Positions 27,839 to 36,414 of a DNA stretch of 64,000 bases are shown piece after piece. A model generated the notes under the pieces. That model saw nothing but the letters and a program-made list of their open reading frames with translations. It did not search any database and was not told the origin of the DNA. Positions within the stretch are counted from its first letter, which is position 1; every line of letters starts with the position of its first letter. The DNA is taken from NCBI GenBank assembly GCA_022836915.1, contig CP094668.1, positions 2,604,001 through 2,668,000 of the forward strand, in the 5' to 3' direction. The stretch is from Paenibacillus sp. OVF10 (GTDB lineage Bacteria > Bacillota > Bacilli > Paenibacillales > Paenibacillaceae). Position numbers and translations under genes: made by a program.

Positions 27839-28818
27839 GCCAATATTATTCGCCGATTGTCTACACGGTGACCGAACAAGAAGATGGCTGGCTGCTGAAG
27901 ACCGTGCTTCAGCGCCGGTTGCTGGTGTCGCGTAAGCTTTTGTCTAAAATTAAGCTGACTGAACAAGGTGTCATGCTAAATGGAGAGCGCGTTTATATTA
28001 GCGTCAAGGTGGCTGCGGGTGATGTCGTTGAAGTTCGGATGGAGCAAGAGGAATCGGATGATATTTTGCCTGAACCTATTCCATTTACCGTTCTGTATGA
28101 AGATGAGCACTTGCTTATTGTTAACAAGGACGCGGGCATCATCGTTCATCCGACACATGGACATTACACGGGTACTTTGGCAAATGGCGTTGTTCATTAT
28201 TGGAAATCCAAGGGCGAGCGCTTCCGGTTCAGACCGATTCATCGACTTGATCAGGAAACTTCAGGTGTGCTCGCAATAGCCAAGAACCCTTATGTGCATC
28301 AGCATGTGTCTGAACAGATGATTGCGGGAACGGTGGATAAGAAATATATTGCGCTTGTACACGGAAGCCCTGTTCCGGAACAGGGCGCAGTGGATGGCCC
28401 GATTGATCGTGATCCTGAAGAGCCGCACCGCCGAATCGTAACACCTGATGGTTACGCTGCAAGAACGTTGTACACGACCTTAACACGTTGGGCAGAAGGC
28501 AGCGCCAGTGCAGTAAGTCTTAAGCTGGAAAGTGGCAGAACCCATCAGATCAGGGTACATATGACTTCTATCGGATGCCCGTTGATAGGTGACCGGATGT
28601 ACAAGACACTACCTATGCATGAGATCGATGAGCAAACCATGGCTGTTCGTGAGGAACGGGATACCTGGATCGAACGCCAGGCATTACATGCCTGTGAGCT
28701 GACGTTCGAACACCCAATTCTACAGGAACGCATAACGTTCCAAGCTCCTTTTCCAGCAGATATGGCCGCGTTGGAGCAGCGTTTGAATGATGAGGCAGCT
28801 CCCAGAGAAGAACTGTAG
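27835..28818 (+). CDS. RluA-family pseudouridine synthase
   Basis: 327 residues from ATG 27835, overlapping the previous stop. It has an N-terminal S4-like region (LVSRKLLSKIKLTEQGVMLN). The RluA catalytic core follows, with NKDAGIIVHPTHGHYTGTLA and the active-site HRLDQETSGVLAIAKN, then GRTHQIRVHMTSIGCPLIGD. It isomerises uridines in rRNA or tRNA; RluD and YjbO/YlyB-like targets cannot be separated by eye. Translationally coupled to pduO. Confidence 0.9.
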   Translation: MSQYYSPIVYTVTEQEDGWLLKTVLQRRLLVSRKLLSKIKLTEQGVMLNGERVYISVKVAAGDVVEVRMEQEESDDILPEPIPFTVLYEDEHLLIVNKDAGIIVHPTHGHYTGTLANGVVHYWKSKGERFRFRPIHRLDQETSGVLAIAKNPYVHQHVSEQMIAGTVDKKYIALVHGSPVPEQGAVDGPIDRDPEEPHRRIVTPDGYAARTLYTTLTRWAEGSASAVSLKLESGRTHQIRVHMTSIGCPLIGDRMYKTLPMHEIDEQTMAVREERDTWIERQALHACELTFEHPILQERITFQAPFPADMAALEQRLNDEAAPREEL

Positions 28819-29189
28819 GAAGCTGCGACGGGACTCTTAGATTTCCTTAGATACGCCCTCTGTGTAGTAGGTGTCGTAGCTTTCTGTACGGCAAGCCTTG
28901 GTTGAGGTCAACGCTGGTGGGCTATTCCATGTGAGGGGGCTTAATGCACCTGAACAACATGCCGTAGGCTAATCATTATGGTTGTAGACTCTTTAGTCCT
29001 TAAAGTTTTAAGGTCTTGATCCCAAAAAAATGTAGCGAATGTGTGTTTTTGATCTCATTCGCAAAAGTCAGTAAAGTTGCATGGCGATGGTATCGATTTG
29101 GAGCGACTTTTGGATTTGCGAAGCAAACCAAGGGAAGCGAGAAGTCGAAACCGGAGCCACACCGGAGCCACACACTAGGAGGTAAATCA
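28819..29189. other. Non-coding stretch with several inverted repeats
   Basis: No convincing gene. Right after the RluA-family stop a 10-bp stem AAGCTGCGAC (28820-28829)/GTCGTAGCTT (28873-28882) may be a weak terminator. CCTTAAA/TTTTAAGG forms a small hairpin at 28998-29013. Bases 29058-29172 hold a more elaborate structured element, listed separately. Confidence 0.6.
29058..29172. repeat. Structured inverted-repeat element with 11-nt tandem repeat
   Basis: Outer arms CGACTT (29104-29109) and AAGTCG (29142-29147) enclose TTGGaTTTGC-GAA-GCAAACCAA (29110-29131). TTCGCAAAAGTC at 29058-29069 can alternatively pair with the same segment. Then CCGGAGCCACA occurs twice in tandem (29151-29172). It could be an interspersed repeat or a structured leader of the ArsC-like gene 18 bases downstream. 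Confidence 0.5.
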
Positions 29190-29555
29190 ATGAGTAACTT
29201 AAAAGTATATCAATATGCCAAATGCGGCACATGCCGCAAAGCTGTGAAATGGCTTGAAGCTCAAGGACATGAGCTGGAGTTAATCCCTATTTTTGACACA
29301 CCGCCATCAGAAGCTGAACTAACAGAACTCATCCAAAAGAGCGGACTGGAAGTGAAGAAGTTCTTTAATACGAGCGGGGAAGTGTACAAAGAACAACAAC
29401 TGAAGGACAAGCTGCCAGGCATGTCCGCTGATGAACAGATTCGTTTGTTGGCTTCCAATGGTCGTCTGATCAAACGTCCAATCGTTACGGATGGAGAAAA
29501 GGTGACGGTTGGATTCAAGGAAGAAACGTACGAGCAGGAATGGAATAACGCGTAA
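29190..29555 (+). CDS. ArsC/Spx-family protein, YusI-like
   Basis: 121 residues from ATG 29190, seven bases after AGGAGG (29177-29182). Thioredoxin-like ArsC/Spx fold: redox CxxC in YAKCGTCRKAVKWLE, then LIQKSGLEVKKFFNTSGEVY, the cis-Pro region KRPIVTDGEKVTVGF, and a short C-terminus. Lacking the Spx RNA-polymerase-binding features I would look for, it is nearer the YusI/ArsC-like group than a regulator, and true arsenate reduction is unproven. No ars genes are adjacent. Confidence 0.8.
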   Translation: MSNLKVYQYAKCGTCRKAVKWLEAQGHELELIPIFDTPPSEAELTELIQKSGLEVKKFFNTSGEVYKEQQLKDKLPGMSADEQIRLLASNGRLIKRPIVTDGEKVTVGFKEETYEQEWNNA

Positions 29556-29623
29556 AATAGATTTTTGGTGGGATCGGTCATTCGATGATTGTTATGATTG
29601 TCGAATGAACTAACACTTAATGG

Positions 29624-29655
29624 GCTCTGAATGTTCAAAAATTCAGGGCTTTTTT
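29624..29655 (+). terminator. Terminator after the ArsC-like gene
   Basis: GCTCTGAAT/ATTCAGGGC stem with T6. A second hairpin CATTCGA/TCGAATG precedes it near 29579-29607. Confidence 0.85.
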
Positions 29656-29680
29656 GGCTGAACGATGGTTGGCGGAACTA

Positions 29681-29689
29681 TGCTATAAT
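29681..29689 (+). promoter_or_regulatory. Extended -10 promoter of the exonuclease gene
   Basis: TGCTATAAT is a perfect extended -10; no good -35 is visible. Lies 58 bases before the GTG start. Confidence 0.55.
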
Positions 29690-29747
29690 GATAGAATTAG
29701 TTTCGATATTTTATATGCTAGATTTAGATAGGAGAGAACAAATTCAA

Positions 29748-30641
29748 GTGAATCAACGTAATGAACCTACTTTGTTGCTGGTAGACGGTATGGCGGTGTT
29801 GTTCCGTGCTTTTTATGCGACATCTGCAAGCGGATATATCAGACGTACAAAGGGAGGAGTGCCTACCAACGCAGTCTACGGATTTATCCGTTATTTCTGG
29901 GATGCGGTTCAGACTTTTGGGCCAAGTCATGTCGTATGTTGTTGGGATATGGGCGGTAAGACGTTCCGCGGTGAAGAATATGCAGCCTACAAAGGCAACC
30001 GGGCCGAAGCTCCGGATGACCTGATTCCCCAGTTTGCCCTGATTCGTGAAGTCATGGATAGCCTGGGTATTCCGAACATAGGTGCACAAGGTTTCGAAGC
30101 CGACGATTGCATCGGGACGCTTGCGAAGTATTATACCGAAGAGACCGATATGAATGTTATGGTACTGACGGGTGACCACGACATGTTGCAACTGATCAAT
30201 GACCGCACAAGTATCATTATTATGAAAAAAGGCCATGGCAACTACATGGTGTACAACCCTGAAACGCTCATGGCAGAGAAACAACTGACACCACGTCAAG
30301 TGATTGACATGAAGGGTCTGATGGGAGATGCCAGCGACAATTATCCGGGAGTACGGGGAATTGGTGAGAAAACAGCGTTGAAGCTTGTACAGGAATACGG
30401 CTCCATTGAAGGGATTTTGAGCAACATGGATAAACTGACCCCTTCGGTGCGTAACAAGATTGAGAATGATCTGGACATGCTTCATCTGTCCCGCAAACTG
30501 GCAGAGATTCATTGTGCTGTTCCGGTTGCCTGTTCGCTGGATATCTGTGAATTGCGTCTTGATCCGGATATGGTGATGGACAAGTTTGAACAACTTGAGA
30601 TGAAGAGCCTTGGCTCTTGGATGGGAGTGGCAATAGGGTGA
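29748..30641 (+). CDS. 5'-3' exonuclease (PolA N-domain/FEN family)
   Basis: 297 residues from GTG 29748 after GGAGAG (29731-29736). Flap-nuclease fold with LLLVDGMAVLFRAFYAT, the acidic GFEADDCIGTLAKYY, VLTGDHDMLQLI, and the helix-hairpin-helix GLMGDASDNYPGVRGIGEKT. This is the stand-alone exonuclease type seen beside PolA in bacilli (YpcP-like), likely for primer or flap removal. The stop overlaps the next start (GTGA, 30638-30641), coupling it to the glycosidase gene. Confidence 0.9.
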   Translation: MNQRNEPTLLLVDGMAVLFRAFYATSASGYIRRTKGGVPTNAVYGFIRYFWDAVQTFGPSHVVCCWDMGGKTFRGEEYAAYKGNRAEAPDDLIPQFALIREVMDSLGIPNIGAQGFEADDCIGTLAKYYTEETDMNVMVLTGDHDMLQLINDRTSIIIMKKGHGNYMVYNPETLMAEKQLTPRQVIDMKGLMGDASDNYPGVRGIGEKTALKLVQEYGSIEGILSNMDKLTPSVRNKIENDLDMLHLSRKLAEIHCAVPVACSLDICELRLDPDMVMDKFEQLEMKSLGSWMGVAIG

Positions 30642-31753
30642 GCAACAAGCAGAACGTACGAACAGGCAAAAAGTGGTGGACAGGGGCTATGGCCCTCGTC
30701 CTGGCCTTGCCCGTAATTCTTTCGGGAGCAGTAAGTGCGCCACAGACAGTGGATGCCAAAGCAGCAATTAGCACCAAAGTACAGAAAGTAAAAGCAGCAG
30801 GACGTAATTTTACCGTACAGACCGTTTCGATTCCGAAGGGGACACCGGTTACTGTGGGACTCGCGAAGAAGCAAGTTGGCCAGACAGCAACATTACCATC
30901 AATTGTGAAAGCCTATGGTGCACAAGCAGCCATTAACGGAGCATTTTTTGAAGCATACAACGGAGCACCAGATCCATACGGCATGTTAATAGCAAATGGT
31001 AAGGTCATACATATTGGAAGATACGGAACATCCATTGGATTTAAGGAAGACGGCTCGGCGATCATGGATTCACTTCAGGTGAGTTTGACAGGTAAAGTAA
31101 CGGATACAAAAGGTAAATCACGGAGTTGGTATGCAACCTTTATTAATCGAACACCTTCAGCGAACGCGAGCATAACAATGCTGTATACGCCTGAACGAGG
31201 TGCCACAGTCGGGTTCAAAGGTGGCACTGCGGTTGTCATGGAGAAAGGTATCGTGACCAAAAAAGTGCCCAATACAAATGTAGCGATTCCTAAGAATGGC
31301 TCGGTATTGGTCTTCACAGGCAACCAGAAGTCTTCTTCGGATCGTTTCACCGTTGGTTCGACCGTAGAAATGAATTATAAGTATACGAACGCAGCAGGCA
31401 AAGAGATCCCTTGGCAAGATGTAGTGACTGCTGTTGGGGCAGGACCCCGTCTGGTGAAAGACGGCAAGGTAGCTGTAAATCCGACGAGCGAAGGTTTCAA
31501 GGATGCCAAGATTCTTAATGCTTCCGGAGCCAGAAGTGGTATTGCGATCATGGCAGACGGTTCTGTTATGCTGGCTACCGTTTCCGGAGCAACAATCAAG
31601 GAGTGGGCAGCGGTGATGCAGAAGCTTGGTGCCAAACAGGCCATGAATCTGGATGGTGGTGCATCCTCAGGCATGTATGCCGGGGGCAAAATGCTGACTT
31701 CTCCAGGTCGGCTTTTGAGTAATACACTCGTTTTTGGCGGCTCTGTGCGTTAA
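30638..31753 (+). CDS. Secreted phosphodiester glycosidase-family protein (NAGPA domain)
   Basis: 371 residues from GTG 30638. A signal peptide (basic KNVRTGKKWW-type start, then AMALVLALPVILSGAVSA, with AKA near residue 45) is followed by a NAGPA-like domain: AAINGAFFEAYNGAPDPYGM, AVGAGPRLVKDGK, RSGIAIMADGSVML and the C-terminal MNLDGGASSGMYAGG. These proteins act on phosphodiester-linked sugars, probably in the wall. The start overlaps the exonuclease stop, an odd functional pairing that may only reflect compact packing. Confidence 0.85.
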   Translation: MSNKQNVRTGKKWWTGAMALVLALPVILSGAVSAPQTVDAKAAISTKVQKVKAAGRNFTVQTVSIPKGTPVTVGLAKKQVGQTATLPSIVKAYGAQAAINGAFFEAYNGAPDPYGMLIANGKVIHIGRYGTSIGFKEDGSAIMDSLQVSLTGKVTDTKGKSRSWYATFINRTPSANASITMLYTPERGATVGFKGGTAVVMEKGIVTKKVPNTNVAIPKNGSVLVFTGNQKSSSDRFTVGSTVEMNYKYTNAAGKEIPWQDVVTAVGAGPRLVKDGKVAVNPTSEGFKDAKILNASGARSGIAIMADGSVMLATVSGATIKEWAAVMQKLGAKQAMNLDGGASSGMYAGGKMLTSPGRLLSNTLVFGGSVR

Positions 31754-31783
31754 AAGAAAGTGATTATGGGAGGTATGACGCAA

Positions 31784-32470
31784 ATGACACTCACATCTGA
31801 TCGAAAGCCAGGGGAGAGCAATACAGCTGTTCTGGCCATTAATGTAGGCATGCCGCAGCCGCTCCCTGGGCATAAGCGTGAAGTGCTGAGCGGCATTGTG
31901 AAACATCCTGTATCCGGCGCGGTTTTCCTGTCATTCACTGGAATGACAGGGGACGGCCAGGCGGATCTGGTGCATCATGGCGGCCCTGACAAAGCCGTTT
32001 GTGTATACGATTACAGTCGTTATCCGGCGCTGGAACAACTGATGGATCGCAAGCTGGATTGGGGAGCTTGTGGAGAAAATCTGACGGTTGAAGGCTGTGC
32101 CGAAGAAGACGTACGGATTGGTGATGTGTACGAGTTGGGCGAAGCCACAGTGCAGGTCAGTCAGCCCAGACAACCTTGCTTCAAGCTGGGTGCGAGGTAT
32201 GACTATAAGGAGCTGCCTGTTTATTTTCAGGAGAGTGGATTTACCGGATTTTACTTTCGTGTACTGCAAGAAGGTGAGGTAAGGCCTTCATCGATATTTC
32301 GACGGATCAGCACCGATCCAACATCAATGACGGTTCTTGAAGCCAATCGAATTATGCATCAGGGGAAAGAAAATGTCGATGGTATCCAGGCGTTGCTGGC
32401 CATTCCTGCGCTGTCAGACAGCTGGAGGCAAACGTTAATGAAACGATTGTCCAAGCTGGAGAACAAGTAG
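31784..32470 (+). CDS. MOSC-domain protein, YiiM-like
   Basis: 228 residues from ATG 31784, ten bases after GGGAGG; upstream in-frame starts at 31760 and 31766 are possible. MOSC beta-barrel features: DLVHHGGPDKAVCVYDYSRY, WGACGENLTVEG, and the conserved Cys in SQPRQPCFKLGARYDY. A 3-alpha C-terminal part follows, as in YiiM/YflK. Relatives bind molybdenum cofactor and reduce N-hydroxylated substrates. No molybdenum cofactor genes are nearby. Confidence 0.85.
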   Translation: MTLTSDRKPGESNTAVLAINVGMPQPLPGHKREVLSGIVKHPVSGAVFLSFTGMTGDGQADLVHHGGPDKAVCVYDYSRYPALEQLMDRKLDWGACGENLTVEGCAEEDVRIGDVYELGEATVQVSQPRQPCFKLGARYDYKELPVYFQESGFTGFYFRVLQEGEVRPSSIFRRISTDPTSMTVLEANRIMHQGKENVDGIQALLAIPALSDSWRQTLMKRLSKLENK

Positions 32471-32543
32471 CAGGGTAATTATAGTGTCATCAAGTAAAGC
32501 AATCCGAATTCCTTTTTTAAACTAACTTGGGAGTGTGACTAAC

Positions 32544-33421
32544 ATGACGATCTTAGGCGCAATTGAAGCAGGCGGAACCAAATTTGTATGTGGTATTGGC
32601 ACAGAAAACGGAGAAGTTTTGGAACGTGTAAGTTTTCCAACAACAACACCGGAAGAGACCATGGCTCAAGTGATTTCATTTTTGAAGGCAAAGGCATTGA
32701 AGCTTTGGGTGTAGGTTCATTTGGTCCGATTGATCCGATTGAAGGAAGCCCAACATATGGCTATATCACAACAACACCAAAACCACATTGGGGACAGTAT
32801 AACGTGATTGGCAAGCTCAAGGAGCATTTTGATGTACCGATGACATTTGATACGGATGTGAATGGTGCGGCCCTTGGAGAAGCAACCTGGGGCGCTGCAC
32901 AAGGTCTTGAGAGCTGTCTGTATATCACTGTGGGTACAGGTATTGGTGCAGGTGCTGTGGTTGGCGGTAAAATGGTCCATGGATTGTCACATCCAGAGAT
33001 GGGACATATCATTGTACGCAGACATCCGGAAGATACATACGAAGGTTTCTGTCCGTATCATGGTGACTGCCTCGAAGGCCTTGCAGCAGGACCAGCCATT
33101 AACAAACGTTGGGAGCAACCGGCTTATGAACTGCCTGCAGATCATAAAGCTTGGGAGATCGAAGCACATTACTTGGCACACGCACTGATGAATTATGTTC
33201 TGATTCTCTCTCCGCAGAAAATTGTCATGGGTGGCGGAGTAATGAAGCAGGAGCATCTCTTCCCGATGGTGCGTAGCAAACTGCAGGAGTTGCTGGCTGG
33301 ATACGTTCAGCATCCGGCACTTCAATCCGACATTGACCAGTATGTTGTTTCACCAGGACTTGGCGACAATGCAGGGCTGTGTGGTTCGCTGGCGCTTGCC
33401 AAATTGGCATTGAATAAGTAG
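32544..33421 (+). CDS. ROK-family fructokinase (frameshifted)
   Basis: About 292 residues. Begins with the phosphate loop GAIEAGGTKFVCGIG at ATG 32544. The T5 run 32679-32683 lacks one T; repair gives AQVISFFEGKGIEALGVGSF. It continues with the substrate and catalytic segment FDTDVNGAALGEATWGAAQG, the ROK signature ITVGTGIGAGAVVGGK, and a zinc site around HPEMGHI and CPYHGDCLEGLAAGPA. These match bacillary fructokinases (GmuE/ScrK-like) that make fructose-6-phosphate. No sugar transport genes adjoin. Confidence 0.88.
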
Positions 33422-33433
33422 GTCATTAAGGGA

Positions 33434-33461
33434 TTGACGAATTTTACCATTGTGGTATGAT
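33434..33461 (+). promoter_or_regulatory. Promoter upstream of the HRDC gene leader
   Basis: TTGACG (33434-33439), 16 bases, TATGAT (33456-33461) with TG at the extended position. Confidence 0.65.
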
Positions 33462-33494
33462 ATGGGCAACAGCATAGTACGGTTAATGAGGAAG

Positions 33495-33534
33495 CACCTC
33501 TCTTGCATGGATTTTGCAGGAGGGGTGTTTTTTT
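33495..33534 (+). terminator. Strong terminator between fructokinase and the HRDC gene
   Basis: 13-pair stem CACCTCTCTTGCA/TGCAGGAGGGGTG with T7. It is placed downstream of the promoter at 33434-33461, so it could act as an attenuator as well as ending the fructokinase message. Confidence 0.9.
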
Positions 33535-33597
33535 GTGCTGCCTGTAGGTAGTATCTCTAACTCGTATAAGCTGAATATTCAAAGGGAGGGAACGAAA

Positions 33598-34599
33598 ATG
33601 GAAGTCATTTTCATGAACAGATTGTCCAGAATGTCAGATCAGAATGCAGAGTATGCACAGTTATGGATTGGGGAAGAGGAAGATAGTTGGCAGCTGGGAT
33701 GGAGTCGCTACGAGGAAGGAGAGCGTGAGGACAGCATCTGGTATGAAGGGACTTCTTGGGAGGAGCTGCTTCATATTTACCGTCATCAGCTTGCCATACA
33801 GATGAGTGAGGGGTACCGACCGCAGTTGCAGGGGTTATTTCATGAGAATGATGATCTGAAGTCACGCAGTTATGGTGGACAGCGGCTCCATTGTTACAGT
33901 GAGTTATACAGCAATGAACAATTATATACGGATCTGTGCACATGGCGCAGGAAGAGAGCTGTGTCTGACCGGAAGGCACCGTATTTTATTGCAACGAATC
34001 GTCTGCTGCGTTTGATCAGTGCCTTTGTTCCGCAATCGCTGGATGAACTGATGCAACTGCCGGGCGTAGGAGAGAGCAAAGCGACTGAGTATGGTACGGA
34101 ATGGATGGAGATTACAAACGGGTTGGAGCGTTCAACGACATTCCCGCTGGACTGGGTATACACGGCGCTGAAGGAAGAAGAGTATGAGAGTTGGTTATAC
34201 AAGCAGAGAGAGCAGAAGTACAAGCAGGAACTTGATAAGTTCACCACGCGTAAGCAGGTGCTTGAAGGCATGAAGGAAGGGTATACGTTAGAGGAGATTG
34301 TTAATCGTTCTGGATTATCCCGACGCGAGTTGGTTGAGCTGTTAGAGGCACTGGATCACGAAGGTTATGACACCGATTGTCTTCTTGACGTGGAGCTGGC
34401 AGTGATGCCAGAGAACGAACAAGAGGCCGTATGGAGTGCGTATGAGGAGCTGGGAGATACGTTCCTGAAGCCAGTATTACATAAGGTGTATGGAGGAGAG
34501 AAACCCGATGGAGGAAGTCTGGAGCAGGTCTATGAAAGACTGCGCATGATTCGAATCCGTTTTCGTCGGCACGCAGAGACAGAGAAGAATGTTGGTTAA
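33598..34599 (+). CDS. HRDC-domain protein
   Basis: 333 residues from ATG 33598, which follows GGGAGGG; a frame open from 33514 crosses the terminator and is not used. The HRDC fold lies around residues 105-180 (LYTDLCTWRRKRAVSD, ATNRLLRLISAFVP, LMQLPGVGESKATEYG), a helical nucleic-acid binding unit usually found on RecQ helicases and RNase D. Here it has no helicase or nuclease. The C-terminal half has a helix-turn-helix-like TLEEIVNRSGLSRRELVELL. It may bind DNA or RNA; function unknown. Confidence 0.75.
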   Translation: MEVIFMNRLSRMSDQNAEYAQLWIGEEEDSWQLGWSRYEEGEREDSIWYEGTSWEELLHIYRHQLAIQMSEGYRPQLQGLFHENDDLKSRSYGGQRLHCYSELYSNEQLYTDLCTWRRKRAVSDRKAPYFIATNRLLRLISAFVPQSLDELMQLPGVGESKATEYGTEWMEITNGLERSTTFPLDWVYTALKEEEYESWLYKQREQKYKQELDKFTTRKQVLEGMKEGYTLEEIVNRSGLSRRELVELLEALDHEGYDTDCLLDVELAVMPENEQEAVWSAYEELGDTFLKPVLHKVYGGEKPDGGSLEQVYERLRMIRIRFRRHAETEKNVG

Positions 34600-34614
34600 T
34601 GATCAGAAATGAAA

Positions 34615-34653
34615 AAAGACGAGGCGTTTCTCCCGGAGGAGCGCTTCGTCTTT
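34615..34653. terminator. Convergent terminator, HRDC gene / corA
   Basis: AAAGACGAGGCG pairs with CGCTTCGTCTTT (12 pairs, one G-T) and an inner CTCC/GGAG helix, with A and T tracts at the ends. Confidence 0.85.
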
Positions 34654-34669
34654 GTTATTTCATACGAGT

Positions 34670-35603
34670 TCATACCCAGTCTTTCTTGCGGAAAATGAAG
34701 AACATGCTCAGGCCCAGAGTAACCATCAGGCCAATCACAACAAAATAGCTGTATTTCCAGTTAAGCTCTGGCATATTCGTAAAGTTCATGCCGTATATAC
34801 CGGTAATGACCGTCAGCGGCATGAAGACCGTGGTAATGGCGGTAAATACACGCATGATCTCATTCGCCCGGTTCGCAATACTGGATTGGTAGGCTTCTCG
34901 CAAGTTGCCCATCAGGTCGCGATAAGTCTCAAAGGTTTCAGATATTTTTACAGCATTCTCATAGATGTCACTGAAATACTTTTGCAGTTGATCATCGATG
35001 AGACGCAGATCTTTTTGTTCAGGGTGTTAATGACCTCTTTCTGAGGTCCAAGGACTTTTTCAGCCACAGAATCTCACTGCGTAGCCCGATAATTTCATTC
35101 AGATGTGACTTTTTGGTGTGCATCAGAATGTCTTCCTCAAGTTTCTCGATCCGTGCTTCAATTCGGTCACCTACGGTGAAATAATTATCAACGATCAAGT
35201 CAACCAGCAAATACAACAGACGATCCGGTGTACTGATTTCCTGTTCCCACAGGATTGGTTTCAGTGTGCGCAATTCGCTGACCTTTTGCTTCGTAACACT
35301 AATAATGAAATGTCTGCCGAGGAATAAGTTCACCGCACGTAGAAATATCTCTTCATCATCGAAACGGATGCTATTAATCACAATAAAATAATGGTTCTCA
35401 TAAATTTCAATCTTCGGACGTTGTTCTTCGTCACTAAGACAGTCTTCCACAGCCAGATCATGCATCAAGAACAGCGGCTGAAGTACCGCCAAATCGTCTA
35501 CGTCTGCATCAATCCAGTAAAACCCTTCCGCTGGTGGAGTCAGCGCCTGCTGAATGTCGTCCACCGGAATAAATACACCGTTGTTTACCAACCGGATTTT
35601 CAT
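34670..35603 (-). CDS. corA: CorA-type magnesium transporter (frameshifted)
   Basis: About 311 residues. A large N-terminal cytoplasmic domain (GFYWIDADVDDLAVLQPLF, FIISVTKQKVSELR) and long helices precede two C-terminal membrane helices with the pore signature YGMNF and the following MPEL. The frame breaks on the gene strand at GG (35048-35049); one extra G restores LKKSLGPQKEVINTLNKKDL. RBS AAGGAG. A small hairpin CCGCCA/TGGCGG (35627-35641) lies just before the RBS. The channel is normally gated by cytoplasmic Mg2+. Confidence 0.88.
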
Positions 35604-35985
35604 CGTTAATCTACTCCTTCTGCACCCGCCAACTTGGCGGATATTATCATTATGGGCGCAAAAAGAACAAATCAGCCGGTCGGCAGCGGAGCCTGGAGAT
35701 CAGGGCTGCGTTCACTATATAATCAAACGGAAGTCACGTCCCGCTGCCGGCATGCTGATGTCAATTCTCTATGCAGTTTGTCGGAATTCGGCTGCCAGTC
35801 AGGCCTCGGGTCGCCATCCATTTAATATGTCACCTCTCACATAAGGGTTTATAACACCTTGTTTAGTATACCGCTGGTACAAGGTGCTTTCAAGCGCAAA
35901 AATGTGTCTATTTCGCGCCCTGAGGCAGTGTATGACAACGGATGATGAACGGTTCCGATCTGGGAAGCAGACATCGAACTGCATC
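35604..35985. other. Divergent intergenic region, corA / met operon
   Basis: No gene seen. Besides the hairpin near the corA RBS (35627-35641), an 8-bp inverted repeat CACCTTGT (35855-35862)/ACAAGGTG (35879-35886) is present. Nothing else recognisable. Confidence 0.5.
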
Positions 35986-36014
35986 TTGACGTGAGGGCAT
36001 TAATGTAATAAAGT
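35986..36014 (+). promoter_or_regulatory. Promoter of the met operon
   Basis: TTGACG (35986-35991), 17 bases, TAAAGT (36009-36014). Start expected near 36021, just before the riboswitch. Confidence 0.7.
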
Positions 36015-36054
36015 AGACGGTGAACCATATTTAATTACAATCTAATACAGCGAA

Positions 36055-36177
36055 ATCTTATCAAGAGTAGGTGGAGGGACTGGCCCGATGAAACCCGGCA
36101 ACCGGCGGTATACCGCACGGTGCTAATTCTTGCAGCGACTAAGTGTCAAGTGGCACTGTTGTAACTGAGAGATGAGA
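36055..36177 (+). promoter_or_regulatory. SAM-I riboswitch (S-box)
   Basis: The S-box core GGGACTGGCCCGATGAAACC and the following CGGCAACC are present at 36076-36103. The P1 arms CTTATC and GATGAG close it. It controls metA-metI-metC: when S-adenosylmethionine is abundant the aptamer favours the terminator at 36202. Confidence 0.95.
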
Positions 36178-36201
36178 GAGGCGCATATCTTTTTTACATA
36201 T

Positions 36202-36234
36202 GACCTTTCTCGAAATCCGAGGAAGGTCTTTGTT
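36202..36234 (+). terminator. Expression-platform terminator of the S-box
   Basis: Eleven-pair stem GACCTTTCTCG/CGAGGAAGGTC with loop AAATC and TTTGTT tail; flanked by GCATAT/ATATGC outer pairing. Confidence 0.8.
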
Positions 36235-36414
36235 ATATGCCCCGACTTCTCAGCAGTGATTTTCGCTAAGGAACTTGAGGTTGTTTGTAACGTTGGATGA
36301 AAGAGCAATTCAATGTTTTTACAAGCTCAAGGCAGTCTATACCTGTATTGATGTGAAGACATCAAGCCAGGGGTGGCTGCATCTATCTATGCAAAAGGAG
36401 GAGTTAGACTTACT

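Noticed and set aside
27836..27935. C-terminal extension of the cobalamin adenosyltransferase
   Set aside because: It overlaps the RluA-family gene and follows the short A5 run; restoring one A ends the protein at a normal place with an ATGA overlap.
29016..29189. N-terminal extension of the ArsC/Spx-like protein
   Set aside because: It crosses the structured repeat and lies upstream of the only good RBS (29177-29182).
34652..35044. 130-codon plus-strand frame within the corA region
   Set aside because: Antisense to corA, whose repaired sequence explains the whole interval.
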